From Daejeonella lutea (GTDB taxonomy: Bacteria > Bacteroidota > Bacteroidia > Sphingobacteriales > Sphingobacteriaceae), in assembly GCF_900168015.1 (NCBI RefSeq), contig NZ_FUYR01000001.1, forward strand, positions 928,943-992,942: a DNA stretch of 64,000 nt, read 5' to 3'. Positions within the stretch are counted from its first letter, which is position 1. Every line of letters begins with the position of its first letter. Below the pieces are notes generated by a model. The model was not told the DNA's origin and did not search any database. It worked only from the letters and a program-made list of their open reading frames with translations. Positions 16,596 through 26,137 of the stretch are shown one piece after another. The position numbers and the translations under genes are program-made.

Positions 16596-17579
16596 TTATA
16601 CAACTATTGTTTGCGGCTTGGTTCCAGTGATCTGGTCAATTTGCTCCATTACCTTATCGGTGATCAAAGGCACAACTTCCAAAGATGTCAACGTTTCCTT
16701 AAGCTGCGCAGTTTTCGAGGCTCCAAGGATAACAGTACTCACATTAGGGTTTTTCAAGCACCAGGCTATAGCGAGTTTAGGCATAGAAGTATTCAGCTGG
16801 TCGGCAAGGTCTTTCAACTGATTGATCTTTTTCAGGTTTTCCTCAACAAGCCATCTGTCTTTAAGCCAGCCCAGACTCTCCATTCCAAACCGGGTGTCCT
16901 TAGGATTGGCGTTGTTATACTTACCTGACAATAAACCTGACGCAAGCGGACTCCAGATAGTGGTGCCCATTCCAAAATTACGGAACAGCATCAGGAATTC
17001 CTTTTCGAGCTTATCTCTCCAAAGCATGCTGTATTGAGGTTGTTCCATTACAGGCGCAACCAGGTGGTTTTTCTCTGCAAAATAGTGTGCTTCCATAATT
17101 TCCGATGCACTCCATTCGGATGTTCCCCAATACAAGGCTTTTCCCTGCTGAACCAGCTGGTGCATTGCCCAAACTGTTTCCTCGATTGGTGTTTCAGGAT
17201 CGGGACGATGACAGAATAAAAGATCGAGGTGATCAACCTGCAGTCGTTTCAAGGCATTGTGGGTACCCTCGAAGATGTGTTTTTTCGACAAGCCGATCAT
17301 GTTCGGCTTCTTCTCTTCTGCACCGAAATAAATCTTACTTGATACGATGTACGAGCTGCGATCCCAGTTTTTCTTTTTCAGGATCTTGCCCATCACAATC
17401 TCCGACTTGCCACCGGCATAACCTTCTGCATTATCGAAAAAGTTCACACCGCTGTCGTAAGCCATATCCATAAGCTCCTCAGCTACTTTATCTTCTATCT
17501 GATTGCCGAATGTAAGCCAGCTTCCGAGAGAAAGAGCACTCACTTTCAGACCCGATTTACCTAAACGTCTGTATTCCAT
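16596..17579 (-). CDS. aldo/keto reductase (Kv-beta/YghZ-like)
   Basis: A 327-residue NADPH-dependent TIM-barrel reductase. The catalytic tetrad is visible as Asp49 and Tyr54 (FFDNAEGY), Lys82 (SSKIY) and His124 (LFCHRPD). The opening MEYRRLGKSGLKVSALSLGSW, the WGTSEWS segment and the C-terminal VILGASKTAQLKE cofactor-binding region match the family of voltage-gated K-channel beta subunits and E. coli YghZ, which reduce aldehydes such as methylglyoxal. The physiological substrate here is unknown. It is convergent with the MBL gene and divergent from smc, so it is likely monocistronic. Confidence 0.92.
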   Translation of the reverse strand: MEYRRLGKSGLKVSALSLGSWLTFGNQIEDKVAEELMDMAYDSGVNFFDNAEGYAGGKSEIVMGKILKKKNWDRSSYIVSSKIYFGAEEKKPNMIGLSKKHIFEGTHNALKRLQVDHLDLLFCHRPDPETPIEETVWAMHQLVQQGKALYWGTSEWSASEIMEAHYFAEKNHLVAPVMEQPQYSMLWRDKLEKEFLMLFRNFGMGTTIWSPLASGLLSGKYNNANPKDTRFGMESLGWLKDRWLVEENLKKINQLKDLADQLNTSMPKLAIAWCLKNPNVSTVILGASKTAQLKETLTSLEVVPLITDKVMEQIDQITGTKPQTIVV

Positions 17580-17747
17580 AGTATTGTATATCTAAGATTT
17601 GGGTTTCTATTTCGAATAAAATTAGTGTTTGTATCCGGAATAATAATAGTTGTCCACTGATCTTTAAAAACTTTACATAGGTCTGTATAATTTTATAAAT
17701 TAAGCCCATCAAATTATTATTCTCCGTATCGGGCGGAAATCAGAACT

Positions 17748-20700
17748 ATGCAGCTTACCCAACTGGAAATCAAAGGTTTCAAGAGCTTTGGCGATAAGAT
17801 CACTATCAATTTCAACGAGGGTGTGACTGCCATTGTGGGTCCTAATGGCTGCGGGAAATCTAATGTAGTAGATGCATTTCGTTGGGTTCTGGGTGAGCAA
17901 AGCACACGTATGCTCCGTTCTGAAAAGATGGAGAATATTATTTTTAACGGCACCAAAACCCGTAAACCTTCCAACCTTGCAGAAGTATCATTAACTTTTG
18001 ATAATACAAAAAATATACTGCCTACAGACTTTTCAAAGGTTACAATTACAAGAAAGCTGTACCGGTCGGGCGATAGCGAGTATAGGCTGAATGATGTCCA
18101 ATGCCGGCTGAAAGACATCACCGATCTATTTCTTGATACGGGGATAGGATCTGACTCATATTCGATCATTGAGTTAAAGATGATTGACGAGATTATTGCA
18201 AATAAAGAGAATTCACGGCGGCAGCTTTTCGAAGAAGCATCCGGCATTTCAAAATATAAACTCAGAAAGAAGCAAACTTTCAATAAGCTTAAAGACACTG
18301 AAGCTGACCTAAGCCGCGTCGACGATCTACTGTTTGAAATCGAGAAGAATCTTAAGACTCTCGAAAATCAGGCAAAAAAAGCGGAGCGATATTACCGTCT
18401 CAAAGACCAGTACAAAAACATGAGTATTGCCCTGGCATCATTCCGAATCATCGGTTTTCGTGATGTATTGGAACGACTTGAAGATCGTGAGCAGCAGCAA
18501 TTGATTGATAATTCTGGTATCAGCACTGCAATTGCAAATCTTGAGGCCCAGCTTCAGCAGCAAAAGCTCGACAGTCTTAATCTGGAAAAAAATCTTTCTG
18601 TACAACAGAAGGCTACCAATGAATTTATAACAAAGATCCGCGCTTATGAAAGCGACAAAAAGCTCAAAAATGAGCAGCTGAGGTTTCTTGAGGATAAAAA
18701 ACGCCGCTTGAATGAAGAGCTCGACAAAGATAAAAACCAGCTCAATCATGTTTATTATAACCAAAAACGACTGAATGAAGAGCATTTACAGGAAACGGAA
18801 TTACTCGAAATTCTTGAAACATCGGTAAAATCGAAACACGGTGAGGTTGAAGAAATGCGAATAGCTCAACAGAAAGCGAAATCTGGTTTGGACGGGCTTA
18901 GCCGTGAGAACAACGAACTTCAGAACCAGGTTTACAAACTTGAGAAAGATATTGCCATATTAAACATTCAGCGTGACGCGCTTCTTCAGGAAAGCAATCG
19001 AAATGTCGCAGACTCCAAAGCCAAGGAAGGTGAACTTGGCGAATTCAACAAAGTCATCACGGCACTTCAGGCAGAAATTGGAAGTAAGCAAACTGAGTTC
19101 AATATCGCTAAAGAGCGAGAGGAAGAACTCCAGCAACAATTAATAACCATTGCTGAGCAGCTAAGCTATGAAAAGGAACTGCTGAATCAGGAAAGCAGAA
19201 AGGTAGATTCAAAACAGAATGAGTACAACTTGACCAAGTCAATGGTTGACAATCTTGAAGGGTTCCCTGATTCTATTCGATTTCTCAAGAAAAACGCAGG
19301 CTGGACAAAACAAGCTCCGCTTTTTTCAGATATTCTTTTTTGCAATGAAGAATACCGAATTGCAATTGAAAATTACCTGGAACCGGTAATGAACCATTAT
19401 GTAGTAGAGACCCAGGCGGATGCTGTACAGGCAATTCGTTTATTAAGCGAAGCCTCCCGTGGTCGCGCTAATTTCTTTGTACTTGACGCACTGAAATCCA
19501 TCCCCCACAGACCAACAGTTAGCTCAAATGGCGGCGACTTAATTCCAGCAATGGACATAATAGATGCCGACGCTAAGTACCGGTCGCTTTGTGAAATGCT
19601 GCTTTACAATGTTTTTCTTATCAAATCGGGTGAAGACGACGAATTGAAGTCCCCGCTCCCATCAGAACAGGTCGTATTGCTGAGTAAGTCGGGGATGTTT
19701 TCCAAAACTAGGACCGGGATGTCTGGGGGATCAGTTGGTTTATTTGAAGGTAAACGTATTGGGCGTGCAAAAAATCTCGAAAAGCTGTCGAAAGAAATCA
19801 GTACAGGCGAAACTGTGATTGCCAAACTTAAAAACTCTGTTGAGGAACAAACGCTGCGATTAAATAGCCTGAAAGGCTCATCCCAACATGAGGAGATCCA
19901 AAAACTCCAGTTTGAGATTAACCGCTTGAACAATGAATATACTTCAGTAAAAACAAAACAAGAACAGTATTTGGCTTTTATAGAAAATAGCCAGACCCGG
20001 AAGCAGGACATTGAGTTAAGGATAAATAGCATTACTAATGAACTTTTAGCATCTGAACCGCAACTGCAGGAACTAAAGACTGCCAGGCAACTTAAGCAGG
20101 AGCAGCTTGTTGCCGATCAGCAAACCTACAATGAGCTTGCTGAAGATCTGAGCTCAAAGTCATCTGCCTATAATCAGGAGAATATTAAATTTCATCAGCA
20201 GCAGAATAAGGTTTCGGGAATTGTTAAAGATCTCGAGTATCGCGAAAGCCAGCAAACTAATCTGGAAACTCGGATTTCGACAAATAATGCAGAGCTTGAG
20301 ATTACCCAGATCAGTATTTTGGAAACATTGCAGCATGCTGACCATTCTGATGATGACCTTATCGGAATGTATGCGCAAAAAGAAGAATTTGAGAAGGCTG
20401 TTCAAGAGGCCGAACAAGCTTATTATGCTTCGAGGGGCGCTATCACCGAGTTTGAGACCAATATTTCGGATCTTAGGCGAAATAAAGAGCAATCAGACAT
20501 CATCACCAACGAAATAAAAGATCAGAAAACCAATATCAAGCTTGAACTGAATGCACTAAAGGAACGACTGGCGGTTGAGTTTTCTATCGATATCGCTAAT
20601 TTACTTGATGAGGAAAATACCACTGAACATCAAAACGACAGCGAACAGGATCTGCGGGATAAAACTGAGCGGATAAAGCGGCAGCTTGATGATTTCGGCG

Positions 20701-21299
20701 CAATCAATCCTATGGCAATGGAGGCGTACCAGGAAATGGATGAGCGTTACACCTTTATTCAAAATCAAAAGAAAGATCTTTCTGAAGCGAAAGCTTCGCT
20801 ATTGCAGACCATTAAGGAGATTGATGATACTGCGAAGGAGAAATTCATGGATGCATTCATAAAGGTTAGAGAGCATTTCATAAAAGTTTTCCGGTCTTTG
20901 TTCAACCAGGAAGACAGCTGTGATCTAGTGTTAGTTGATCCGGATAATCCGCTTGAATCGGATATTGATATCCTGGCCAGGCCAAAAGGCAAACGGCCTC
21001 TTTCCATCAATCAATTATCTGGCGGAGAGAAGACACTTACTGCTACTGCTATACTGTTCTCTCTCTATTTATTGAAACCTGCACCGTTTTGTATTTTCGA
21101 CGAGGTTGATGCCCCGCTTGATGACACCAATATTGATAAATTCAATAATATAATCAGGGAATTTTCCGGGCAATCGCAGTTTATTATCGTATCTCACAAC
21201 AAAAGAACAATTGCCAGCACTGACATAATTTACGGCGTGACGATGGCGGAGCAAGGTGTTTCGCGGGTTGTGGCTGTGGATATTCGGGAGGTGGCTTAG
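17748..21299 (+). CDS. smc: chromosome segregation ATPase SMC
   Basis: The 1183-residue condensin core, which with ScpA/ScpB (not in the window) organises and segregates the nucleoid. The N-terminal head has Walker A GPNGCGKSN at residues 31-39. Two long coiled-coil arms (about 170-500 and 670-1010), rich in E, K, Q and L, flank a hinge at about 504-664 (from FPDSIRFLKK to the Gly-rich TRTGMSGGSVGLFEG). The C-terminal head carries the ABC signature LSGGEKTLTA near 1090 and Walker B FCIFDEVDAPLDD near 1113. Length and order are canonical. It starts 168 bases from the divergent aldo/keto reductase. Confidence 0.97.
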   Translation: MQLTQLEIKGFKSFGDKITINFNEGVTAIVGPNGCGKSNVVDAFRWVLGEQSTRMLRSEKMENIIFNGTKTRKPSNLAEVSLTFDNTKNILPTDFSKVTITRKLYRSGDSEYRLNDVQCRLKDITDLFLDTGIGSDSYSIIELKMIDEIIANKENSRRQLFEEASGISKYKLRKKQTFNKLKDTEADLSRVDDLLFEIEKNLKTLENQAKKAERYYRLKDQYKNMSIALASFRIIGFRDVLERLEDREQQQLIDNSGISTAIANLEAQLQQQKLDSLNLEKNLSVQQKATNEFITKIRAYESDKKLKNEQLRFLEDKKRRLNEELDKDKNQLNHVYYNQKRLNEEHLQETELLEILETSVKSKHGEVEEMRIAQQKAKSGLDGLSRENNELQNQVYKLEKDIAILNIQRDALLQESNRNVADSKAKEGELGEFNKVITALQAEIGSKQTEFNIAKEREEELQQQLITIAEQLSYEKELLNQESRKVDSKQNEYNLTKSMVDNLEGFPDSIRFLKKNAGWTKQAPLFSDILFCNEEYRIAIENYLEPVMNHYVVETQADAVQAIRLLSEASRGRANFFVLDALKSIPHRPTVSSNGGDLIPAMDIIDADAKYRSLCEMLLYNVFLIKSGEDDELKSPLPSEQVVLLSKSGMFSKTRTGMSGGSVGLFEGKRIGRAKNLEKLSKEISTGETVIAKLKNSVEEQTLRLNSLKGSSQHEEIQKLQFEINRLNNEYTSVKTKQEQYLAFIENSQTRKQDIELRINSITNELLASEPQLQELKTARQLKQEQLVADQQTYNELAEDLSSKSSAYNQENIKFHQQQNKVSGIVKDLEYRESQQTNLETRISTNNAELEITQISILETLQHADHSDDDLIGMYAQKEEFEKAVQEAEQAYYASRGAITEFETNISDLRRNKEQSDIITNEIKDQKTNIKLELNALKERLAVEFSIDIANLLDEENTTEHQNDSEQDLRDKTERIKRQLDDFGAINPMAMEAYQEMDERYTFIQNQKKDLSEAKASLLQTIKEIDDTAKEKFMDAFIKVREHFIKVFRSLFNQEDSCDLVLVDPDNPLESDIDILARPKGKRPLSINQLSGGEKTLTATAILFSLYLLKPAPFCIFDEVDAPLDDTNIDKFNNIIREFSGQSQFIIVSHNKRTIASTDIIYGVTMAEQGVSRVVAVDIREVA

Positions 21300-21303
21300 C
21301 GGA

Positions 21304-21395
21304 GACTGAGGTCTTAGGAATGAGTATGACTGATTTCCGACACTTGGAGCCTTCGGACATCCGACTTCATACCTCCGGATTCCGACATCTGACAA
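21304..21395. repeat. heptanucleotide array H5 (degenerate)
   Basis: Left part 21304-21324: GACTGAG, GTCTTAG, GAATGAG. Right part 21361-21395: CCGACTT, CATACCT, CCGGATT, CCGACAT, CTGACAA. The 7-bp spacing of CCGACnn words is clear, while unit identity is lower than in other arrays. It fills the gap between smc and the M28 peptidase. Confidence 0.6.
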
Positions 21396-21413
21396 CAAAT
21401 AAAAAAGCGATAC

Positions 21414-22301
21414 ATGAAAAAAATTATCTTTCTATCACTCTTCCTGACTGCTGCTGCAGGGCAATCACAAACAATAAACCGCGTAAAGTTGATGGGCGAT
21501 ATTCAGACCCTCTCTTCTGAAAAGTATGAGGGAAGGAAAACCGGTACACCCGGCAATAAACTGGCTGCTGACTACATTATTAAACGGCTCAATGACATTG
21601 GGTTGAGTTCGTATGAAAAAAACTATACTCATCCATTTACTTTTAAAACAAGGCAGAATGAGGAAAGGCAGGGAAACAATCTTATAGGGTTTGTCAAGGG
21701 TAAGAGCGATAAAGTGATCGTTATTTCCGCTCATTACGACCATGTGGGAGTTAATGGCAATGATATTTATTATGGTGCTGATGACAATGCTTCTGGTGTA
21801 GGCGCCTTGCTGGCATTTGCTGAGTATTTTCAAAAGAATGAACCACAGCATACATTATTATTCATTGCTTTTGATGCCGAAGAGTCGGGCTTAAGAGGCG
21901 CTTCTGCTTTTGTTAAAGAGCCCGCCGTTTCCAAAGACAAGATTATACTGAACATTAACATGGATATGATTGCCCATAATGACAAGGGAGAGTTGTATGC
22001 ATCAGGCACATATAAAAACCCTTATCTAAAATCGATCATTGAGGGAGAAGACAAAAATACAGGTATAAAAATCCTTTTTGGCCACGATTTGCCGAATACA
22101 GGCTCTGAAGACTGGACCATGCAGAGTGATCAGGGTCCGTTTGCGAAGGAAAATATTCCTTTCATCTACTTCGGAGTAGAGGATCATAAAGATTATCACA
22201 AGCCCACAGACACCTTCGCAAACATAAACCAGGATTTTTACTACGGTGCATCAACAGCTATCCTGAAAAGCATTATTAAGGTAGATAAGAAGCTCAATTA
22301 G
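21414..22301 (+). CDS. secreted M28-family zinc metallopeptidase
   Basis: A 295-residue aminopeptidase-like enzyme with an N-terminal signal peptide (MKKIIFLSLFLTAAAGQSQ). Co-catalytic zinc ligands of family M28 are present: His107 (SAHYDH), Asp123 (GADDNASG), Glu156/157 (DAEESG), Asp184 (NINMDM) and His262 (DYHKPTDT). The length fits a bare catalytic domain without the PA insert or a type 9 secretion tail, so it is likely periplasmic or outer-membrane released. It probably trims peptides together with the S46 peptidase encoded elsewhere in the window. Confidence 0.93.
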   Translation: MKKIIFLSLFLTAAAGQSQTINRVKLMGDIQTLSSEKYEGRKTGTPGNKLAADYIIKRLNDIGLSSYEKNYTHPFTFKTRQNEERQGNNLIGFVKGKSDKVIVISAHYDHVGVNGNDIYYGADDNASGVGALLAFAEYFQKNEPQHTLLFIAFDAEESGLRGASAFVKEPAVSKDKIILNINMDMIAHNDKGELYASGTYKNPYLKSIIEGEDKNTGIKILFGHDLPNTGSEDWTMQSDQGPFAKENIPFIYFGVEDHKDYHKPTDTFANINQDFYYGASTAILKSIIKVDKKLN

Positions 22302-22379
22302 AATTAAGACTTTGAATCAAGGATCATATTTAGGATTTGTGAGCTAAGGTACGTGGCCACAACTCCTTGTAGTTGTGCA

Positions 22380-22414
22380 AACTGTCAACTCTTAACTCTC
22401 AATTTTCAACTTAT
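22380..22414. repeat. heptanucleotide array H6 (5 units)
   Basis: AACTGTC, AACTCTT, AACTCTC, AATTTTC, AACTTAT. It ends four bases before the -7 element of rnpB, so it covers the position where the -33 contact would lie. Confidence 0.85.
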
Positions 22415-22418
22415 TGCC

Positions 22419-22426
22419 TATCTTTG
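22419..22426 (+). promoter_or_regulatory. putative -7 element of rnpB
   Basis: TATCTTTG, an exact TAnnTTTG match, with the predicted RNA 5' end a few bases downstream. Confidence 0.7.
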
Positions 22427-22428
22427 CC

Positions 22429-22801
22429 CTGCAAGCTGATCTATCGCCCCGATTCATCGGGGAGGAAAGTCCGGGCAACACAGGGCATTCTGCTTCCTAA
22501 CAGGAAGGATCTGCTTTGGCAGAGACGGAAAGTGCTACAGAAAACAAACTACCCGCCCTAGGCGGGAAAAGGTGAAAACGTGAGGTAAGAGCTCACGGTC
22601 TTCCCGGGCGACCGGGATTACGGTAAACCCCAGGAGTTGAAAGACCAAATAGGTTCCGGAAGTGAGGCTGCCCGCTTACAATGCCGCATCTGCGGCATAT
22701 CCGGAATGGGTAGGTCGTTAGACCTCGCAAGCGATTGCGCGGCTAGATAAATGATAGGTACCGCCGTTGGCGGACACAGAACCCGGCTTACAGGCTTGCT
22801 T
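22429..22801 (+). ncRNA. rnpB: RNase P RNA (bacterial type A)
   Basis: Catalytic RNA that cleaves tRNA 5' leaders. Diagnostic conserved regions are GAGGAAAGTCCGGGC at about 22461 near the 5' end and CACAGAACCCGGCTTACAGG at 22775-22793 near the 3' end, which form the P4 core and the P2 pairing. Terminal GCAAGC (22431) pairs with GCTTGC (22794) as P1. The internal AGGGTAAAGTG-like block is represented by GGTGAAAACGTGAGGTAAGAG. The length, about 370 nt, fits type A. A -7 element precedes it and a strong hairpin follows. Exact ends are inferred from P1 and the promoter. Confidence 0.97.
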
Positions 22802-22816
22802 TTTTAAACGAATCAG

Positions 22817-22844
22817 GCCCCGGATTTAATCCGGGGTTTTTTTC
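22817..22844 (+). terminator. intrinsic terminator after rnpB
   Basis: CCCCGGAT pairs with ATCCGGGG around TTA, followed by TTTTTTT, 16 bases past the rnpB P1 stem. Confidence 0.95.
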
Positions 22845-22922
22845 AAACATTTACTAATGTTCAAACAATCCTTATATTCGTGGGTTATGTTCGCAGAATA
22901 AAGGAGGATCATACAAGACTAT

Positions 22923-24302
22923 ATGGCAAAAATTTTGATAATAGATGATGAGAGGGCAATCCGCAATACACTGCGGGAAATTCTTGAATATGAAGAATAC
23001 CAGGTTGAAGATGTAGATAATGGTCCTGACGCACTGGAGCTTATTAAAAAGAACGAGTACGACCTGATTCTCTGTGATATCAAAATGAATAAAATGGATG
23101 GTATGGAAGTTCTCACAGAAGGACTTAATATACAGCCAGATTTGCCATTTATCATGATATCGGGGCACGGCACTGTTGAAACTGCGGTTGAAGCAAGTAA
23201 GAAAGGTGCCTTTGATTTTATCTCGAAACCACCCGATCTAAACCGCCTTCTTATTACTGTAAGAAATGCACTGGAGCGTAAAAACCTTGTCACCGAGACT
23301 AAAGTATTAAAACGGAAGGCAAGCAAGGTTCGCGAAATGCTGGGTAACTCTGTGGCTATTGATCGTATAAAAGATACTATTGAACGTGTGGCCCCTACTG
23401 ATGCCAGAGTGCTGATTACCGGTGCAAATGGTAGTGGTAAAGAATTGGTTGCAAGGTGGCTGCATGAGAAATCTAATCGCTCCCATTCTCAGCTTATTGA
23501 AGTTAACTGTGCAGCGATCCCCTCAGAATTAATAGAGAGTGAACTATTCGGGCACGAAAAAGGTTCGTTCACGTCAGCGATAAAACAACGTATAGGGAAA
23601 TTTGAACAGGCCAGCGGTGGAACTCTTTTTCTCGACGAGATCGGTGATATGAGTTTGTCGGCTCAAGCTAAAGTTTTACGTGCACTACAGGAAAATAAAG
23701 TGACCCGTGTTGGTGGCGAAAAAGAAATAGATGTTGATGTCCGTGTTATCGCTGCAACTAACAAAGACCTGCTAAAAGAAATTGAAGCCGGAAACTTCAG
23801 GATGGACCTTTACCATCGCTTAAGTGTTATTCTAATACACGTTCCTCATCTGACTGAACGTAAAGATGATATCCCTTTAATCGCGCAGAATTTCTGTGAT
23901 GAAATCTGCCAGGATTATGGAATTCCCGTTAAAAAGATCAATGATGCTGCTATGGAAGCTTTACAGGCAATGCCATGGACGGGTAATATCAGGGAACTTC
24001 GCAATATGATAGAGCGCTTGATCATCCTTAGCGACAAAACGATTACAGATAAGGATGTTAAGACATTTGCTAATCCTTCAGCTGCAGCTCCTGTAAGCGA
24101 GACGGCAACAAACGGGTCAACTACCAACTTCGACCAGTTCACGAACTTCCAGGAGTATAAAGACTACGCTGAGCGTGATTATATCAAGTATAAGCTGGAG
24201 AAAAACAACTGGAACGTTTCAAAAACTGCAGACGACATCGATATCCAGAGAAGTCACCTTTATTCGAAAATTGAGAAATACGGGTTGAAGAGAGCTGAGT
24301 AA
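22923..24302 (+). CDS. NtrC-type sigma-54-associated response regulator (atypical GAFTGA)
   Basis: A 459-residue response regulator with three domains. The receiver (residues 1-120) has the acidic pair Asp8-Asp9 and phosphoacceptor Asp52 (LILCDIKM). The AAA+ domain (about 145-380) carries Walker A TGANGSGKE near 165, Walker B GTLFLDEIGD and an arginine-finger region. The C-terminal Fis-type helix-turn-helix (about 415-459) contains NVSKTADDIDIQRSHLYSKIEKYG. The loop that contacts sigma-54, normally GAFTGA, reads GSFTSA at residues 214-219, so sigma-54 engagement may be altered or lost. No sensor kinase is adjacent. The start codon is 79 bases after the rnpB terminator, with a near-match -7 element TATATTCG at about 22873. 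Confidence 0.93.
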   Translation: MAKILIIDDERAIRNTLREILEYEEYQVEDVDNGPDALELIKKNEYDLILCDIKMNKMDGMEVLTEGLNIQPDLPFIMISGHGTVETAVEASKKGAFDFISKPPDLNRLLITVRNALERKNLVTETKVLKRKASKVREMLGNSVAIDRIKDTIERVAPTDARVLITGANGSGKELVARWLHEKSNRSHSQLIEVNCAAIPSELIESELFGHEKGSFTSAIKQRIGKFEQASGGTLFLDEIGDMSLSAQAKVLRALQENKVTRVGGEKEIDVDVRVIAATNKDLLKEIEAGNFRMDLYHRLSVILIHVPHLTERKDDIPLIAQNFCDEICQDYGIPVKKINDAAMEALQAMPWTGNIRELRNMIERLIILSDKTITDKDVKTFANPSAAAPVSETATNGSTTNFDQFTNFQEYKDYAERDYIKYKLEKNNWNVSKTADDIDIQRSHLYSKIEKYGLKRAE

Positions 24303-24309
24303 GTGGGAG

Positions 24310-24382
24310 GAGTTGAGAGTTGAGAGTGGAAAGTGGAAGGTTAAGAGTTGAGAGTTGGTACCTCATACTTCATACCTCAACA
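24310..24382. repeat. heptanucleotide array H7 (7 + 3 units)
   Basis: Seven units in 24310-24358: GAGTTGA, GAGTTGA, GAGTGGA, AAGTGGA, AGGTTAA, GAGTTGA, GAGTTGG. After three bases an opposite-sense run follows: CTCATAC, TTCATAC, CTCAACA (24362-24382). The second run ends exactly at the pntB stop codon. This is the clearest array in the window. Its arms could form a hairpin between two convergent genes. Confidence 0.9.
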
Positions 24383-25792
24383 TTACAAAGACTTTATCTC
24401 CGTTACCAATTGCTGTAACACCGATTTCGCGTCTCCAAACAGCATCGAAGATTTCGGCTGGAAGAAAAGTTCGTTTTCAATTCCAGCATATCCGGGATTC
24501 ATGCTTCGTTTATTGATAATCACTAGTTTTGCCAGTTCTACATCAAGTACCGGCATGCCGTAGATCGGTGATGAAGGGTCGGTTTTGGCCGCAGGATTCA
24601 CCACATCATTTGCACCCAGTATCAAAACAACATCGGTAGATGGGAATTCATCGTTTGCCTGTTCCATTTCCTGCAGACTTCCATAATCTACGTCAGCTTC
24701 CGCAAGAAGTACGTTCATATGCCCCGGCATACGACCAGCAACTGGATGAATAGCGTAACTCACCTCTACTCCTTTGTCAAGTAATAATTTTTCAAGCTCA
24801 TGGCATACATGCTGTGCCTGGGCAACCGCCAAACCATAACCAGGAACAATTATTACCTTTTTTGCGTAACTCATAACAACTGCAGAATCAGTAATGCTTA
24901 TCTCTTTGTAAGCCCCCTGATCTTTACTGCCCGACCCACCAGAAACGCCGCCACCGAATGAGCCGATCAACACATTACTCAGGGGTCTGTTCATGGCTTT
25001 ACACATCAGTATGGTGAGGATAGTCCCCGCGGAACCTACTAAAATTCCACCAGTCAGCATTACTGGGTTATCGTATAAAAAGCCGCCAAAAGCAGCCGCC
25101 ACGCCCGTAAATGAATTTAGCAGGGAAATTACCACCGGCATATCAGCTCCCCCAATTGGGAGAACGAAGAACAGACCATATACGATTGAAAGCACAAAGA
25201 TGACATAGAATAGACTGCTCGCTGCCGGATCTCCGGAAATGATCAGGTAGGCTGATAAGGTTATGATCACCCCAAAGATTAAAAGGTTGACAATGTGCTG
25301 TCCCTTGAATGAAAAATCTTTAATACTGCCATTGAGCTTACCCCAGGCAACCATACTACCAGCAAAAGATATTGTTCCGATAATTAAGCCAGCAAAAATT
25401 ATTAATAATGTGCCACCATCCGCGGACTGACCTTCAGCACCTCTGTGCATCAAGTGATTGAACTCAACAATAGAAATGAGCGCGGCACACGCTCCTCCCA
25501 TACCATTGAACAAGCTAACCATCTCGGGCATAGCCGTCATTTTCACCTTCTTGGCTGCCATGGTACCAAGAAGGGTACCAATGGACAGGGCAACAAAAAT
25601 CCAAATATAATTACCCAATTTAACACCTTCTTCTTCATAAAGGAAGATGGTTCCTATTATGGCGACAAACATCCCAGCAGCCGCTACCAGGTTACCCTTT
25701 CGCGCGCTTTCCGGATGACTCAGCATCTTCAAACCGGCTATAAACGTTATTGATCCTATTAAATAACAGATTGTAAGAATATTCAATTCCAT
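24383..25792 (-). CDS. pntB: NAD(P) transhydrogenase subunit beta
   Basis: Membrane subunit of the proton-translocating transhydrogenase that drives hydride transfer from NADH to NADP+. The 469 residues comprise about nine membrane helices (1-275) and a soluble C-terminal NADP(H)-binding domain III (about 290-469) with VPGYGLAVAQAQH, YAIHPVAGRMPGHMNVLLAEA and VLILGANDVVNPAA. It is last in the pntA1-pntA2-pntB operon. The 31-base gap to pntA2 is normal. The stop codon abuts a heptad array shared with the convergent response-regulator gene. Confidence 0.96.
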   Translation of the reverse strand: MELNILTICYLIGSITFIAGLKMLSHPESARKGNLVAAAGMFVAIIGTIFLYEEEGVKLGNYIWIFVALSIGTLLGTMAAKKVKMTAMPEMVSLFNGMGGACAALISIVEFNHLMHRGAEGQSADGGTLLIIFAGLIIGTISFAGSMVAWGKLNGSIKDFSFKGQHIVNLLIFGVIITLSAYLIISGDPAASSLFYVIFVLSIVYGLFFVLPIGGADMPVVISLLNSFTGVAAAFGGFLYDNPVMLTGGILVGSAGTILTILMCKAMNRPLSNVLIGSFGGGVSGGSGSKDQGAYKEISITDSAVVMSYAKKVIIVPGYGLAVAQAQHVCHELEKLLLDKGVEVSYAIHPVAGRMPGHMNVLLAEADVDYGSLQEMEQANDEFPSTDVVLILGANDVVNPAAKTDPSSPIYGMPVLDVELAKLVIINKRSMNPGYAGIENELFFQPKSSMLFGDAKSVLQQLVTEIKSL

Positions 25793-25823
25793 CGTTAGTT
25801 TTTTTCTTGATTATACGATAATA

Positions 25824-26132
25824 TCATTTCTTTTTCTTGAACATCTCCAGCATTCTGTCGGTAACCACGAACCCTCCGACAACATTTAATGTACCTAAGA
25901 TAACAGCTAGAAATCCCAGGATTAATGCCGTATAATTTCCTGAATCAGCTTTGCCCATAACAATTATGGCCCCTATAATTACCACGCCATGAATTGCATT
26001 GGCACCGCTCATTAGTGGGGTATGCAATACACTTGGCACCCTGCCAATAACTTCAATACCTAAAAAAACGCTTAATACCACAATATATATCATATCCTGA
26101 TGTAGCGTGATCCAATCAAATGCTGTTTCCAT
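25824..26132 (-). CDS. pntA2: NAD(P) transhydrogenase subunit alpha part 2 (membrane part)
   Basis: A 102-residue membrane protein corresponding to the C-terminal transmembrane segment of E. coli PntA. Helices include IVVLSVFLGIEVIG, VLHTPLMSGANAIHGVVIIGAI and ALILGFLAVILGTLNVVGGFVVTDRML. The split of PntA into alpha-1 and alpha-2 chains is common in bacteria outside Enterobacteria. It lies between pntA1 and pntB. The gap to pntA1 is 69 bases and consists mainly of a heptad array. Confidence 0.94.
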   Translation of the reverse strand: METAFDWITLHQDMIYIVVLSVFLGIEVIGRVPSVLHTPLMSGANAIHGVVIIGAIIVMGKADSGNYTALILGFLAVILGTLNVVGGFVVTDRMLEMFKKKK

Positions 26133-26137
26133 ATTTA

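Noticed and set aside
17105-17473. 122-codon plus-strand frame opposite the aldo/keto reductase
   Set aside because: Antisense shadow of a gene with an intact catalytic tetrad; its translation is rich in S, R, P and C with no family features.
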